Source: Diplonema papillatum (taxonomy: Eukaryota > Euglenozoa > Diplonemea > Diplonemida > Diplonemidae). Taken from it: a stretch of 64,000 nt of DNA. The stretch lies in NCBI GenBank assembly GCA_030068145.1, contig JAPJBO010000152.1, positions 62,001-126,000 of the forward strand. The letters are read 5' to 3'. Positions 1-10,815 of the stretch are shown piece by piece. Under the pieces are notes generated by a model. It was given only the letters and a program-made list of their open reading frames with translations, made no database searches and was not told where the DNA came from. The translations under genes and the position numbers were made by a program. How positions within the stretch are numbered: the first letter of the stretch is position 1; each line of letters starts with the position of its first letter.

Positions 1-1622
1 GGCAAGCTCTCTCCGCGCTACTACTAGTACTAGCTGATTCAAAACTGTACGCATCCGTCATGATTGCAGCAGAGCATTGGCAGAGAATTCTGGAGGCGGT
101 ACAGTCCACCCGAGGTTTGCGACGCCAATTCTCTGTTTCGCAGAAAGTATCCCCTTCAATAAGTACCCCCTCATGTAGTTGATTGATTGCCGTGTTTAAA
201 ACTCTGATCAACCTGCCGCAATGTTGCGTGGCACTTTCTCGGACTGACCGTTTGATCAGGGGACCACAAGAAAAAAGAGGGGCAACAAAGTGAAAGGGGA
301 CAAGCCGAGAAAAAGAACGCTAAAACGGCATTGAGCGAAGCAGGAGAGCCGTGTAAGACCGCTGATAAGCCCGACGCAAGCACACTTATAGCAACATCAT
401 GTAGGTTGAGGAGTTAAATAACTGAAGCACACTTGTAGCAGCATCATGCAGGGTGAGGAGTTAAATAACAAGTACTGTAAAGGAGTTCCAATGTATCAAT
501 CGGAGTATTTCTCCTACGCACTCTACCCTGTGGTACGTTGGGTGTGACTACCTTCACTCACCCTTCGCAAATCGCTCTTCTTGCGCTGACAAGAAAAGCA
601 GCCGTGCGGTGGTGCTTCTTCGCGCGGCGGCTTGCCGCCAGAGTCCTAAAGCGGGTTGAGGAAGCAAAACCAAACGTTGTCTCTTTTTCTTCTTTTTTTT
701 TTTTCATTCCCCCCAGGGAGGTAGAGGGCGGCAGACTGCGCGAGCGATGCTCCCCCGCGTCCTTTACTTTCCTCCTGTCTGACACCAGTCAGCACAAGAA
801 GAAAACAAGTGCAAAAGACGCGCGCCCGCTGTCTGTTTGTGGAGAAAGTATAACCCTGCACCGGGTCAGGTGCTCCCCACGCTTTCAGCAAGAAATGCTC
901 AGAGGTCCCGTCCGTTGCTCATTTCGACCGAAGGGAGGGGCCAATATAGCCGGAATCGCGTCTTTTTTATTGTTGAGCAACGCCGGTACCAAAAACCCCA
1001 GGGCTGTGTCTGAGCCAGTCCACCCCGGGTTTGCGGTTCCAGGGGATAAAAGGCGGCCGGCTCAGTGGCTCCTGTGGGATGCAGAGCATTTCCTGCAAAG
1101 CACGTGCGTTTTCAAAACATAATGGTACCCGCACGGTCCACCTTGGGATTAGGGAAATGGAACAAACGAAAAGGAACACGTCACATCGAAGGGAAGAGTA
1201 GATCGAATCATGCGAGGGTAATCGTGTCCTTCTGAAACGGGAAGGATACGAGCGAAAGCTGACGTTGCCGGGCGCAACGTCAGCTTCTGACCTAGCGCTT
1301 GCAAACAAACGACACAAAAACTGCTGCCTTCAACGTCGAAAAAGCTTGTTGCTCTGCACTGCAGCTGAAATTCGATAATTCTTGGACTCTTGCACATTAG
1401 CTCCATCAACCTTTCGCACAGGCGCAAGGCTTGTACAAAAAACGGGAGGCAAATAAAAACAAACAAGGGGGGAGGATGAGCTAACGCCATTCATCTCGAC
1501 TGCAGATGGCCGCTTCATTTAGTATGAAGAAAGAAAATGAGCAAAAAACCGAAAGGAAAGAGTGCGAAGAACCCAAAGGGGTCCTTTGTTCGAACAGCAG
1601 AAAACGTGAGGGGTATACGAGC
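1..1622. other. Non-coding flank of LVIVD copy 1, part of an old segmental duplication
   Basis: No ORF here has the look of a real gene. Short blocks match the region left of the second LVIVD copy: around 1155-1195 matches 16289-16330, and 1441-1530 matches 16637-16735 (both contain a run ending in gccattcatctcgactgcag). Looser matches link 230-350 with 14815-14920. By eye these blocks are roughly 75-90% alike with many small indels, so the whole neighbourhood, not only the gene, was duplicated. Confidence 0.55.
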
Positions 1623-3050
1623 TCAGAGCTTCTTCGGGCCAGCGCGGAGGCGGAGGTTGTTGAGGACGCCGTCTTGCACGCGGAGGACGAAGAGGCCACG
1701 CTCGATGGAGTTCAGAACGATGTTGCCGGACTTGAAGTACGGGTAGTTGCTCCACGTGCCTTGGAAGGTCACGCCTCGGGTGGTCGTCGTGTCGCAGTAC
1801 GGCGCCACGTCGAAGAAGGCGAGCTCAGCCGTAGCGTTGCCAAGATCCCTCGCGTCGATGATGCGGAGCCCAGCGCAGTAGTTGCTCTGGTACGCGATGT
1901 TGTCCTTGATGTACATGTTGTGGTCCACGGAGTATTCGCTCGAAATGTAGTCGTACTGGTGCACTGGTCGGGCCAGGTTCTTGACATCCCAAACAAGCGA
2001 TCTCGTCTTCTTGTTGGCATCGGTCGAAGCATAGGTCTCGTCGAGCTCATCGTCCATGATCAGCATGGAGTGGTCCTCCGTGAGCCATCCCTGGTGGCAG
2101 TAGAAGTTGTTGTTGTACTCCGTGCGTGAGACCATGAAGATGTTTTCCTTGTCGCTGACGTCGACGATCGTCAGCGAATCCTCGTTGTAGTTGAAGCAGA
2201 GCTCCTTTCCGCTGTACCGCGAGTCAGGTCCGTGGTAGACGACGCACTCGGCATCGTGCGTGTATCCGTCCGTGTCCCAACCGGCCACGAACCTCGGGTT
2301 CGCAGGCTCCCTGATGTCCACAATGTGGGGTCCACCACGGAAGGTTCTCGTGCCCACCGCGTACAGCATCCCGGTAGCCTCGTTGATGACAATGTTGTGG
2401 CTCGAGCCGAACTCGTCGTAGAACGCGGTGTTGCTCAGGTTCGGGACGTTGACACCGGTTCTGCCGTAGTACTGACGCAGGGTCGTCATGTCGAAGACCT
2501 GAAGGCCGTGGTCCGCAACCTCAGATCCGATGTAAGCGTGGTTCTTGTACACCTTCGCGTCTCTCCACGCAACGCTGGCGGGGTAGTGCGTGCCACGAAG
2601 GTACCCAAGCACCGTCGGGTTCTCCGCGTCGGTAACGTCAACGAAGCTGGTTCCATCGCCGAGGCACACAATCGCGATTTCGTGGCCGGTTTCCGGGTCT
2701 GTCCAGCCCCAGATGTCGTTTCCGTTAACGGGCGAGCCCAAGTCCGCCTGGCTGATGTACGACATCAGATCAACGCCCTGGCAGTCGTACACCTCTCCCT
2801 CGAAGCTGACCTTGCCGTCGACGCAGTTGTGCCTGCCCTGTGCCCGCTTGGGCGGCGGGCACTCGTGCTTCTTCGTGCACTCGTCGATGTGCGACGCCTT
2901 CCTCATCATCATCGCCTTCATCCTCGCGTTCGCGACAGGCTTCATCCTGCACTGTTCGTTGTGGTAGCATGCGCCGCCCACCTTCGCCTCTTCGTTCACC
3001 GTCGCCACGGCCAGGCCCGCGCACGCGAGCAAAAGCGCTCTCTGCATCAT
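1623..3050 (-). CDS. Secreted LVIVD / choice-of-anchor B domain protein, copy 1
   Basis: A single-exon ORF of 475 codons. It starts MMQRALLLACAGLAVATVNE, a typical signal peptide cut near residue 17. A Cys-rich stretch follows (about residues 24-60, with the pieces GGACYHNEQC and IDECTKKHEC). From about residue 75 to the end come beta-propeller-like repeats of the LVIVD type: blocks such as SFVDVTDAENP, LQVFDMTTL, LTIVDVSDKEN and GLRIIDARDLGN recur about every 50-60 residues, with conserved His/Asp pieces (SHNIVINEATG, THDAECVVY, YCHQGWLTED). These are hallmarks of the choice-of-anchor B family, which is extracellular or periplasmic; no enzymatic activity is established, so I assign none. The start at 3050 is chosen because the signal peptide begins there; the longer open frame upstream to 3218 shows no protein character. 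It is intronless, unlike other host genes here. Copy 2 is at 16972-18399. Confidence 0.9.
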   Translation of the reverse strand: MMQRALLLACAGLAVATVNEEAKVGGACYHNEQCRMKPVANARMKAMMMRKASHIDECTKKHECPPPKRAQGRHNCVDGKVSFEGEVYDCQGVDLMSYISQADLGSPVNGNDIWGWTDPETGHEIAIVCLGDGTSFVDVTDAENPTVLGYLRGTHYPASVAWRDAKVYKNHAYIGSEVADHGLQVFDMTTLRQYYGRTGVNVPNLSNTAFYDEFGSSHNIVINEATGMLYAVGTRTFRGGPHIVDIREPANPRFVAGWDTDGYTHDAECVVYHGPDSRYSGKELCFNYNEDSLTIVDVSDKENIFMVSRTEYNNNFYCHQGWLTEDHSMLIMDDELDETYASTDANKKTRSLVWDVKNLARPVHQYDYISSEYSVDHNMYIKDNIAYQSNYCAGLRIIDARDLGNATAELAFFDVAPYCDTTTTRGVTFQGTWSNYPYFKSGNIVLNSIERGLFVLRVQDGVLNNLRLRAGPKKL

Positions 3051-3146
3051 TGTTAGTTCAACTGTTCCTTTTTCCTGTAAGTCGGCAATGTTGATGGATG
3101 CCTCTGCAGAAAATGATGGGAGCCAGGGAGGGTTTGCAAGAACGTG

Positions 3147-3415
3147 CTTGGAAAGATCTTGTGCGCAATACCGCAGGTCCCATCTGCACCGGATTTCGGT
3201 CCTCAAACCCACGGACACGTGAGGCGGACCATCATCAGCGCGGAACCTGAGTGTCGATCAGAGGAGACAGCAGTGTGCGTCGGGATTGTCAGACGGCTGT
3301 TCGTAGTTCGTCACAGCCAGGTCCACTCATCGCTGGGAGCACAGGCAAGCCTGCCGCAGTTATACCGCAGGTCCCATCTGCACCGGATTTCGGTCCTCAG
3401 ACCTACGGACATGCG
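3147..3415. repeat. Dispersed repeat upstream of LVIVD copy 1
   Basis: The block 3147-3317 (gtgcttgga... ending near gttcgtagttcgtcacagc) recurs with about 75% identity at 19996-20170 and more weakly at 61460-61590. Inside it a block of about 48 bp (starting taccgcaggtcccatctgca) is repeated directly at about 3169 and 3362. No coding potential. Confidence 0.6.
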
Positions 3416-3639
3416 GTTGGATAGGTTTACGTGGCCTCCGTGCTTGAGGACTCTGCGGTGTCGACGTCGATCGGTGGTGTGGTGCTGCGAAGTTCATCAC
3501 AAGAGTGGTGAAGAGAGTGGCTGCGCATAGCATACCACATACCACCACCATAATACCACATGCGATACCATCCTACAGCCCGTAGAGGATACTAAGCAGT
3601 CCTCTGTGGTGCGTAGTGCTAGCGCCACGATACTCAACA

Positions 3640-4100
3640 GCAGCAGCGCGTACCAGTCAAGTACTGCGAGAGGCACTGGATGACGATCTGCGCGACATGC
3701 GTGACGGTCGCCAGCGCCTGTCACGCCGCAGCATAGTGGCGAGACCGGCAGCTACCACAGAGGCCAACCACACCTCGAGCAGAACACACGAAGATGCGGA
3801 CGGGCAACCGCCAGTGGCAAGTGGAAGACATCGCTAGCGAAACGAAGACGAGGGACGACCCCAGTGCCACGCGTGAAATCGAAGACAGGCTTCGCAGAAG
3901 CATAAAACCTGCGAGGAAAAAAGGACGCAAAGCAACCGCTCGAAGACGATGCTTCGAATGAGTGCAAGCGCCCGAACGATCGAAGAGGCCATCGCTACAG
4001 ATAACTTGCATAATAACCTCAACTACCACGGTATACAGCGAGAAGCACCGGATGACGATCTGCGCGACGAGCGTGACGGTCGCAGAGTGCTGCGGGGGGT
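3640..4100. repeat. Dispersed repeat family R1
   Basis: This block contains recognisable pieces (gatgacgatctgcgcga, gaggccaaccacacctcgag, gccacgcgtgaaatcgaa, acctgcgaggaaaaaa) that recur at 8455-8700 and 9330-9690, and in opposite orientation at 40465-40705. Within the block itself the gatgacgatctgcgcga piece occurs twice (about 3679 and 4048). It is a dispersed repeat, inside one copy of which a 33-bp minisatellite has expanded (8702-9330). Confidence 0.6.
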
Positions 4101-6331
4101 GCGTGTGTGGTCCTTTTTAAGATGGATTGTGTCTGGCGCTCTCTCTCCCTTAGGGTTGCCGCCCGAGGGAACGGACTGCACCAGGAGAGAACTTCGCGGC
4201 GGACCACAAAGCACCCGCCCTGCACGAGGCACGCGCCCAAGACCCGTGCACGGCTACCGTAGCATCCATGTTTGCACCTTCCTCGGATGCTACGGTCGGG
4301 AAGGGGCTTCAATGTAGTTGGGAAAACACGTTCCCCTTCCCCGCGTTCCGCGTGTGGGTTACCACCGGGCAACTGCCGCAGCAGCCGCAGATACGTCCTT
4401 CGCCCTTGGCTCACTTTCGGGAGGTGTCGCTGCTCACCTACCAGTGTGTTCCTGGTTGTTACCCTAGAGTGCTGCGGGGGGGTGCGCACCACGGATGCCA
4501 GGACCACGACATGCCGACATGTGAGAACTGCAGGGGGATATCGGCAATGATGGATAAAATCCCAGCTTCTGGCAAAAAATCCAAAAAATCCAAAAAAATC
4601 CAAAAAATCCAAAAAATCCCAAAAAATGCCAAAAAATCCCATATAATCCACTGGTCAGCAACCACCTGTTTGCAAACTCATCATCAAAAGGAGCCGAGGC
4701 GATATATCCCCCGCCGGGCTCCGGCTCATCACTTATTCGGTATCACTCCGTCCGTTTGCAACCCTGCATGCCTGTTTCCGGTCATCGCATTTCTTCGAAT
4801 TATATTCGTCAGCAACGATCACCTCGTTCTTGTCCGCGTCTTTGTTCTGTCTTGCCGCAAGCTTTTCTTCTTCGTCCTTCTTCTGAGCGAGCTTTTCGCC
4901 CGCCTCCAAAAGCAACTCCTTCAGTGCATCCCACCAAGTTGCTTCTTCTCTGTTTTGCTCGAGATGATGGTAGTAAATGGTAGTCAGTTTGTGTACTTTT
5001 TCTGCAACGAGACGGTTGCGGCGCTTCTCGGACTGCCAGCCCATACAACTAAATACTCTCTCCTGCTGTGCCACGCCGGCCCATCTTCACAAGGTGAGCG
5101 CCGCCGTTCACCCAGTGCCGCGCGCACTGCGACGATCTCCGGCTTCGGCCGGCGGCGTCTTTTATTTTCTCCGAGTATGTTCAGTGTATCTTCGTCATCG
5201 TAGCCGCCGCCTTTTAGCCCGTCCCAGATTTCCTTGTGCGGAATCTCGCGCACCTTCTTCAGCAGAAAGCCGTTGGCTTAACAACACTCCGCATGCTGCT
5301 TCACCACCTCGGAAGCCGAGGCACGCGTCTTGTGCGACCCGGTCAGCTTTTGCGGCTGCAGCAGTGCTTTGCGAATATTTTCGCTCAACGCCCGCGCTTC
5401 CTTGACGACTGCCTTCTTCGGGTTGGCATTTGGGCTGCTTTTTTTTTCACAGGCTTTCGGTTCGACGCTGGCGCTGCTTCCGACTTTTCATCGCTTGTCG
5501 TGTCTTCGATTCGATAGGCACCAACTTCTTCTTTTCAGCACTCTTATTTTCTGTGGGGCCGTCCTGCTGCCGAACATTTCTTTCCGTTCGTTCGCTATTT
5601 CGCAAAATCTTATTTTCAACAAAACTACGCATTTCTTTTTTGTCAGCCTTTCAAGTGGTAGTCATGCCAAATGGGCCGAAAAACCCTTTTTCCCACCTGT
5701 GCACTACAGTGAAGCCCGATTTCCCCCCGATTTTCAAAGTCGGGGGGTTTTTTAGCCCCGATTTTCCCCGATTTTCCCCGACAAATTTGTCGGGGGTTAC
5801 ATGTATGATAAAACAGCAGTTCTCCTGCTGCTTGGGGGCTGATCTGTTTCACATATGTCGATGCCTTTTTTTCGGAGAGATGGTGTTTTGGAAAAATCAG
5901 ACATTGAGGAAGGGGTGCTGCACGCACGCGGTTGCTATCCACGGGACATCAGCATATTTACTAAGTCGCGTCTTATACTTCGCTATATCTGCATAAGACT
6001 CTTCTCGCACGCCATCTGGGGCCTTGGTGCAGTCACGGAGATGGGCCCTCAAGTGTGTTTTCTGACGTGTTTCCTACCGTCGCTTCGCAGTATGTGCATT
6101 TCCCAGATGTAAAGTGGGCCCCGCTCCAGCACGCTTCTCTACCCGGCATCTTGAAACTCGTTGGTGGTTCCTCTATCGAGTGTTGGGTTCTTTTGTGGAT
6201 TAAACAAGAATTAGACGAAATCCATCAAAAAATCTAACCTGGGGTGATTTCGGGGGTCAAAAATTCACAAAAAACCACCAGAATCAACAAGAAATCACAA
6301 GAATGCACAAAATCTCACGTCAATTCACAAA
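4101..6331. other. Stretch without a recognisable gene
   Basis: Only short or compositionally driven ORFs. 4560-4640 is an A-rich simple repeat built on aaaaaatcc; 5700-5800 contains C/G-run motifs (ttccccgattttcccc); 6245-6331 is an array of attcacaaaa-like words. The last array is the apparent target site of the retroposon that follows. Confidence 0.5.
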
Positions 6332-6470
6332 GATGCGTCGTCTTGTTGCGTTAGTGGGGAGTCATTTGCAAGCAAATGAGTACCACACTATGCCAGCTTT
6401 TCGCTACGTGACTCCAGAAGGGTCACTTTTTCCGCGCTTTCGGCGCGGCGCAACTCTAGTCGGTTGGAAT
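6332..6470 (-). other. 3'-terminal hairpin tail, copy A
   Basis: Read on the minus strand this is the 3' end of the retroposon. It contains the near-palindrome tcatttgcaagcaaatga (6362-6379), with outer GTGG/CCAC pairing. The same tail ends the LINE at 46166, and the hairpin recurs at 15869-15886. LINE reverse transcriptases of several families recognise such 3' stem-loops; that role here is inferred. Confidence 0.65.
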
Positions 6471-7989
6471 GATTGAAAAAGGGGCTGTTGCAGGCGCTTG
6501 CAACACGTGCCGTGAACACGCCAGGACACGACTTCTTTTTCTTCTTTTTGGACTCAAGCTCTTCCAACCTTTGCTCCCCCGTTCGCACAGTTCTCCCGGC
6601 CAAGGTTTCGATTGTGGAGAGACAGTTGTCGATAACCCCGCCATACGTGTCCTCCAGCCCCTGCCTTTCTACGAGACTCGGGACCAAGCACTTTCGCGCA
6701 AGGACCACCTGTGCACGCAGGACAGAGTCGGAGATGTTCGTGTGACCAACGCGGGAGAGAATCCGCTTGATGACCGAGCACACACCTTCGCTAGTGCTTG
6801 CCGTGAAATCATGGGAAACCAATTCGTGAAGCCTTGCCACTGGAAACGTGGCGTACTCCGCAATTTCCTTCATGGTAAGCATGCCGACTCGCAACATTGC
6901 TTCTTGCACTATGCTGTTAAGAGACGTTGTGTTCGGTGACCCAAATTCATCGGGGCGCACCTCACCCGCCTTTTTCCGCCCTCTCTTCTTCAAAAAATCT
7001 TTGTACCTTGTGCCGTGGTACTCATTTGGGATGTGGCTCAGGGACTCTTTTTCGTCTGGCCACAACATTTGTTCCGGGGTCAGGGCAAGCTTGTAGTTGC
7101 GAACGAAGGTGGTGCCGTTGATGACATCTTGTTGAATGCCACTAGCCGGAGGGGAGCCGAACATATCGAATGACACTGTGCCGCCTGCGATATGCTTTTC
7201 AGGGTTGCTGAATGCTTCGAAGGCAGAACGGGCGACGAAGTGCCAAAAGTTCCGGATGGTCTGGGGGGTTGCAGATTCCACTTTGGTAATTGCATTTGCT
7301 CTTGAGTGCAAACCCGACAGGAGGCAATGCTCGTAACCCAGAATCCGGAGCAACGCGAGATTTTGGTCCACCGAAAAGTAAGACCTCACACTCGCACATG
7401 CAACCGACGTCGAGGTCACTGCTGGGTATTCGCCCATGTACTGGAGCACCCATTCAATGAGCATCTTGTCTTTGACTGTTGCGGAGAGCACGAAGGCACC
7501 TGCAGGGAGGCCACCGAATCTCACAGAGACAGCTTTTTCCGTGAACAACGAATTTTCGAGGACAACGTCAAAACGACGCATCCAGGAGACAAATGCCGCG
7601 TTGTTGCTGAGGAACCCAGCGGCAAAACCAATATTTCGGCTGAGGTTGTTCTGCTTCTTGCCACCCCCATCCGTCAACTCTGGCGCAAATGCCTCGTGCA
7701 AGTACGCTGCAATTCTGTCAAGGGTCCCTCGTCTTTCAGCAAAAAGCCCGTCCCTGACAAAGAGCTCCCTGAGGAGTTCCTTCCTGCAGGCTTTGTACGG
7801 GATGGGAGCGACAAGAGGCGTAGCTTCACTCAAGTCCTTCGAAGCAGCTTCTACTTGCCGGATACTCATGTATGCCAGGAGTGTCCTTGCAAGGAGCCGT
7901 TGCGAGATCGGTGTGCGCTTGACTGGCTCCGAGACCATCACACACGAGTACTCTGCGAGGGGGGCGTTCATTGAGTTGTTTGTCGTCAT
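6388..7989 (-). CDS. Uncharacterised 533-aa protein encoded in the retroposon
   Basis: I do not recognise this protein. It is an uninterrupted frame from MTTNNSMNAPLAEYSCVMVS to ...SEKLA. Its amino-acid composition is ordinary and balanced, with no signal peptide and no membrane segment, which argues that it is or recently was a real protein. A patch around residues 395-445 (MLTMKEIAEYATFPVARLHE onward) could form a helix-turn-helix-like pair, and a lysine run (SKKKKKKSC) lies near residue 485. The last 25 or so codons run into the LINE-like tail shared with 46166-46270. It has no introns and is enclosed by a 17-bp duplication, so it is either a cargo protein of a non-autonomous retroposon or a retroposed copy of a host gene. 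No function is assigned. Confidence 0.6.
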   Translation of the reverse strand: MTTNNSMNAPLAEYSCVMVSEPVKRTPISQRLLARTLLAYMSIRQVEAASKDLSEATPLVAPIPYKACRKELLRELFVRDGLFAERRGTLDRIAAYLHEAFAPELTDGGGKKQNNLSRNIGFAAGFLSNNAAFVSWMRRFDVVLENSLFTEKAVSVRFGGLPAGAFVLSATVKDKMLIEWVLQYMGEYPAVTSTSVACASVRSYFSVDQNLALLRILGYEHCLLSGLHSRANAITKVESATPQTIRNFWHFVARSAFEAFSNPEKHIAGGTVSFDMFGSPPASGIQQDVINGTTFVRNYKLALTPEQMLWPDEKESLSHIPNEYHGTRYKDFLKKRGRKKAGEVRPDEFGSPNTTSLNSIVQEAMLRVGMLTMKEIAEYATFPVARLHELVSHDFTASTSEGVCSVIKRILSRVGHTNISDSVLRAQVVLARKCLVPSLVERQGLEDTYGGVIDNCLSTIETLAGRTVRTGEQRLEELESKKKKKKSCPGVFTARVASACNSPFFNHSNRLELRRAESAEKVTLLESRSEKLA

Positions 7990-8209
7990 GGTATAGTGTG
8001 GGCATCATGTACACCGACTACCCCACTGACCTCCATTTCTGGGGGGGGGTCAAATTTTTTATCTGAGCAGCTCTTCGGAAAGATCTGTGGGCGACGCATC
8101 GATTTGTGCCCAAAATTCCCGAATACCGACCATTAGGTGGCCTACAGATGGAAAAACCCGGCGCAAATCGACTACCCCACGGTTATGGGCCCAAGCAAAA
8201 ATTCCCGAA

Positions 8210-8350
8210 AAATCCAAAAGTTTCAGAAAATTCACGTCAATTCACAAAAATTCACAAAAATACACAAAAATTCACAAAAGTTTACAAGAATTCACGAAGA
8301 TTCGCAAAAAAAACACAAGAATTCACAGAATCCCTTGTGAATTTTTGTGA
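8210..8350. repeat. Array of attcacaaaa words
   Basis: About a dozen imperfect copies of a roughly 10-bp word (attcacaaaa) in tandem. This is the right flank and likely target of the retroposon at 6332-8231. Compositional ORFs cross it but have no protein character. Confidence 0.7.
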
Positions 8351-8454
8351 AATTCAGACCCCCGGAATCATCCCACAACCATAAAATCCAATTCAAAAAA
8401 TCCCGGCATCCTTGGATATCGGACCTGCGCAACCGACGGCCTGACGAGGCCACC

Positions 8455-8700
8455 AACCACCACTACCGGGTATTGCAACGACGCGAGCAACAGCGCCTCA
8501 GGGTACACGAGGATTCGCCAGCGCCCGCCACACCCGGAGCTGAATCGATGGGTCAGGGGGGACCAGGCGCCGCCAGGACGCCGCAGCGAAGTGGCGAGAC
8601 CGGCAGCGACCACTGTGCAGAGGCCAACCACACCTCGAGCAGAACACACGAAGATGCAGAGAGCACCAGTTCCGGTACGCGGACGGGCGAGCGCCGGCCC
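8455..8700. repeat. Repeat family R1, left half of a copy split by a minisatellite
   Basis: It matches 3640-3800 (pieces gccgcagcgaagtggcgagacc and gaggccaaccacacctcgag). It continues at 9330-9690 after the 33-bp array. Confidence 0.55.
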
Positions 8701-8701
8701 C

Positions 8702-9330
8702 GCCAGTGACTCCGTCGCCGGCAAGGAAGACACCGCCAGTGACTCCGTCGCGGCAAGGAAGACACCGCCAGTGACTCCGTCGCCGGCAAGGAAGACACCG
8801 CCAGTGACTCCGTCGCCGGCAAGGAAGACACCGCCAGTGACTCCGTCGCGGCAAGGAAGACACCGCCAGTGACTCCGTCGCCGGCAAGGAAGACACCGCC
8901 AGTGACTCCGTCGCCGGCAAGGAAGACACCGCCAGTGACTCCGTCGCGGCAAGGAAGACACCGCCAGTGACTCCGTCGCCGGCAAGGAAGACACCGCCAG
9001 TGACTCCGTCGCCGGCAAGGAAGACACCGCCAGTGACTCCGTCGCGGCAAGGAAGACACCGCCAGTGACTCCGTCGCGGCAAGGAAGACACCGCCAGTGA
9101 CTCCGTCGCGGCAAGGAAGACACCGCCAGTGACTCCGTCGCCGGCAAGGAAGACACCGCCAGTGACTCCGTCGCCGGCAAGGAAGACACCGCCAGTGACT
9201 CCGTCGCCGGCAAGGAAGACACCGCCAGTGACTCCGTCGCCGGCAAGGAAGACACCGCCAGTGACTCCGTCGCGGCAAGGAAGACACCGCCAGTGACTCC
9301 GTCGCCGGCAAGGAAGACACCGCCAGCAAA
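8702..9330. repeat. 33-bp tandem repeat, about 19 units
   Basis: The unit reads ccgccagtgactccgtcgcc followed by ggcaaggaagaca. Roughly a third of the units lack one c (cgtcgcggc instead of cgtcgccggc), giving a mixed 32/33-bp array. The single-base difference shifts the frame between units, so the long open frames crossing it on both strands are not coding. Confidence 0.9.
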
Positions 9331-9690
9331 ACGGTGGCGAGGGACGACCTCCCCAACGGAATGGAAGTCTCTAACGCCACGCGTGAAATCGAAAAGACAG
9401 GGCTCGCAGGCGCATGAAAACCTGCGAGGAAAAAAAGGACGTGAGAACTGCAGGGGGATATATGACCTGCAACCAACCTGACGACGGAAGAAGAAGTCCA
9501 GCGCCACCCGTGAAAGCGAAAGCAGAATCCGCAGAAGCATGCCGGCGAGGAAGGGAAAGGACGCGAAGCGGGCTGCACGAAGATCGATAAGTGCAAACGC
9601 CTGAAGCACGACACGGTACGATCGAAGAGGTAGCCACGTAGTGACTAACGCAGGCCATCGCTAAAAGATACTCAGCATTCTAACCTCAAC
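9330..9690. repeat. Repeat family R1, right half
   Basis: It matches 3850-4020 (gccacgcgtgaaatcgaa, acctgcgaggaaaaaa, cgatcgaagagg). An inverted relative lies at 40465-40705 in a TRAPPC8 intron. Confidence 0.55.
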
Positions 9691-10408
9691 TGCACGGTGA
9701 ACCGCTGTATTCCTATATCAGGAGGGGATGAAACTGCTCCACACGTTGTATGCCTCCCGGCAGACCCACTCACGGCAGCAAATCTTGCGGGCAATGACCT
9801 GCCATTTTCTCAAACTCGTCAGAACGCGCACAATTTTCTTCGTATATTGTTCGTTCCACATACATAGGTACCAGGGAAAGCCTGCTACGAGCCAAGCTTC
9901 ACGTGTTCGGTGGTACTGCAGAGCCACGGGCCTACGGGTCAAGTGGCTACCGATTTCCCAAACTAAAGCATCAAGGCATGGCGCACCTTGGGGCTTGGCG
10001 CTCGCGCTGAACACGAGCTCGTCGAGACGGGTCAGCCACAGGGCAGAGCGGACGGGGTTGTGGCACTGTGCTGCCCCGTTGACCGTCACGTTCCTGGACC
10101 AGGAGCGGTCTTTTTCTTCTTCTTCTGCTTCTTCTTCTTCTTCTTCTTCTTCTTCTTCTTCTAATATGAAAGCGAGAATGTGGGGTAAGCCCTGGTTATT
10201 AGATTCACGGTTAAACGAAGCTAGCGCACAAGGTTTGCCTGATCTCGCACCTACTTTCCGATACCAAATAGATGCTCTATTCAAACTCGGAAAAGGTCGC
10301 GTTGGCAGAAACGGTGAAGATGATAATTGTCACAGGGTTGGTGAAATGAAAGCGAGAATGTGGAATAAAAATCCCTGGACGTGAAACTCAAAGAGCTGAG
10401 ATCCCGCT

Positions 10409-10815
10409 GTCCGTCTGTCTGTCTGTTCGTCACAATGAAAAATTCCAAGCAAAAATTTCACCTTTGTCAAAAAAAAATTCTGAAAAACTCAAAATTCAGA
10501 ATCCAGTTTCTATTGGTTTTCCTATTCCACAGGTCAGGTTACTATATAATTATGTGGCTTGTCCGTCTGTCTGTCTGTTCGTCACAATGAAAAATTCCAA
10601 GCAAAAATTTCACCTTTGTCAAAAAAAAATTCTGAAAAACTCAAAATTCAGAATCCAGTTTCTATTGGTTTTCCTATTCCACAGGTCAGGTTTACTATAT
10701 AATTATGTGGCTTGTCCGTCTGTCTGTCTGTTCGTCACAATGAAAAATTCCAAGCAAAAATTTCACCTTTGTCAAAAAAAAATTCTGAAAAACTCAAAAT
10801 TCAGAATCCAGTTTC
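10409..10815. repeat. 152-bp tandem repeat, 2.7 units
   Basis: Units start gtccgtctgtctgtctgttcg at 10409, 10561 and 10714 and are almost identical. The array ends where the RNase H-like block begins. It lies between the left terminal repeat and the coding part of the YR element. Confidence 0.85.

Larger units (their letters stand above)
6332..8231 (-). mobile_element. Retroposon with LINE-type 3' tail carrying a 533-codon ORF
   Basis: The word tcacgtcaattcacaaa (17 bp) stands at 6315-6331 and again at 8232-8248, a probable target-site duplication; both lie in attcacaaaa-rich DNA, so chance similarity cannot be excluded. On the minus strand the element ends with about 110 bp that match the end of the LINE at 46166-48411, including the pieces gccagctttt, gcgcaactctagtcgg and a terminal hairpin. 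The shared tail and the duplication suggest mobilisation by that LINE family. The body between is unrelated to the LINE and contains one open frame. The 5' leader is about 240 bp. Confidence 0.6.

Noticed and set aside
2232-3056. Plus-strand frames opposite both LVIVD copies (2232-3056, 17581-18555)
   Set aside because: They are shadows of the LVIVD gene; they are conserved only because the sense strand is identical.
8702-9330. CRISPR array
   Set aside because: Units follow one another without unique spacers, and the genome is eukaryotic.
8368-9614. Long frames of 350-413 codons across the minisatellite
   Set aside because: The repeated SLPATESLAVS-type blocks come from the 33-bp array, the 32-bp units shift the frame, and parallel frames are equally open.
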